NCBI GenBank assembly: GCA_030618495.1
Contig: JAUXDE010000094.1
Location: 1-6,412 of the forward strand
From: Clostridia bacterium
GTDB taxonomy: Bacteria; UBA6262; WVXT01; JAUXBS01
Direction: 5' to 3'
DNA length: 6,412 bases
Part shown: positions 6,183 to 6,412 of the stretch, one piece after another
How the letters are laid out: each line of letters starts with the position of its first letter
Numbering within the stretch: the stretch's first letter is position 1
Translations under genes and position numbers: made by a program
Notes under the pieces: model-generated
The model's database searches: none
The model's input: the letters and a program-made list of their open reading frames with translations, nothing else
Told to the model about the DNA's origin: nothing

Positions 6183-6412
6183 ATGAAAGAAGAAGAAAAA
6201 ATTACTGTAGAGATATATCATGGTAAATACAGTATAAACAAGGAGGACAAAGACCCTTTATATATTTTGAGTTTGGCTGAATTTGTAGATAAGAAAATTA
6301 ACGAGATAGCCAGCACATCACATATTGCCGATACGAATAAAGTGGGGATATTAGCTGCTTTGGATATAGCGGACGAGCTGTTTAAAACAAAAGATAACAG
6401 AAAATATAGTAG
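6183..6412 (+). CDS. zapA: Cell division protein ZapA, N-terminal part (3' end outside window)
   Basis: ZapA binds FtsZ in the cytoplasm and bundles its filaments, helping Z-ring assembly. The frame from ATG 6183 is open to the right edge: 76 full codons plus two bases. The protein starts MKEEEKITVEIYHGKYSI, the usual short beta hairpin, followed by a Leu-rich helix with the family pattern LSLAEFVDKKINEIA (29-43) and the signature ADTNKVGILAALDIADELFK (49-68). Complete ZapA proteins are about 90-110 residues, so the C-terminal coiled-coil helix that makes the dimer/tetramer stalk is mostly missing beyond the edge. The gene follows the ZapB-like gene by nine bases. In many bacteria zapA sits after pheT, which agrees with this layout; downstream genes cannot be seen. 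Confidence 0.9.
   Translation, partial: MKEEEKITVEIYHGKYSINKEDKDPLYILSLAEFVDKKINEIASTSHIADTNKVGILAALDIADELFKTKDNRKYS

Overview
The window is a compact, one-directional gene run: seven genes, all on the + strand, with gaps of 9 to 61 bases and one 4-base overlap. It looks chromosomal and mostly housekeeping. The order is: C-terminal part of a probable outer-membrane beta-barrel protein (cut by the left edge), accA, class II fructose-bisphosphate aldolase, a PPi-type 6-phosphofructokinase, pheT, a small ZapB-like coiled-coil protein, and zapA (cut by the right edge). No gene-free stretch exceeds 61 bases. I see no tRNA, rRNA, CRISPR array, transposase or phage gene.

The organism is probably a Gram-negative-type (two-membrane), anaerobic or fermentative bacterium of moderate, mid-40s GC. 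Support comes from the beta-barrel-like fragment, the bacterial multi-subunit acetyl-CoA carboxylase, a phosphofructokinase with pyrophosphate-type active-site residues, and the pheT-zapA neighbourhood. The gene style recalls uncultivated lineages such as Omnitrophota or Elusimicrobiota, but that placement is an impression, not a demonstration.

Region 1 (2-1534) holds the envelope protein fragment and accA (first step of fatty-acid synthesis). Region 2 (1554-3510) holds fba and the phosphofructokinase, two consecutive steps of glycolysis; with PPi as phosphoryl donor both would be reversible. They are separated by a perfect palindrome (A5-G4-ACGT-C4-T5) that could be an intrinsic terminator or attenuator, or a copy of a dispersed palindromic repeat. 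Region 3 (3523-6412) holds pheT, without pheS beside it, then the coupled coiled-coil gene and zapA, which modulates the FtsZ ring.

There is no clear new multi-gene system here. The points most worth a second look are the PPi-type residues of the phosphofructokinase, the palindrome, the CxxC-bearing coiled-coil protein coupled to pheT and zapA, the altered loop in the aldolase, and pheT standing without pheS.
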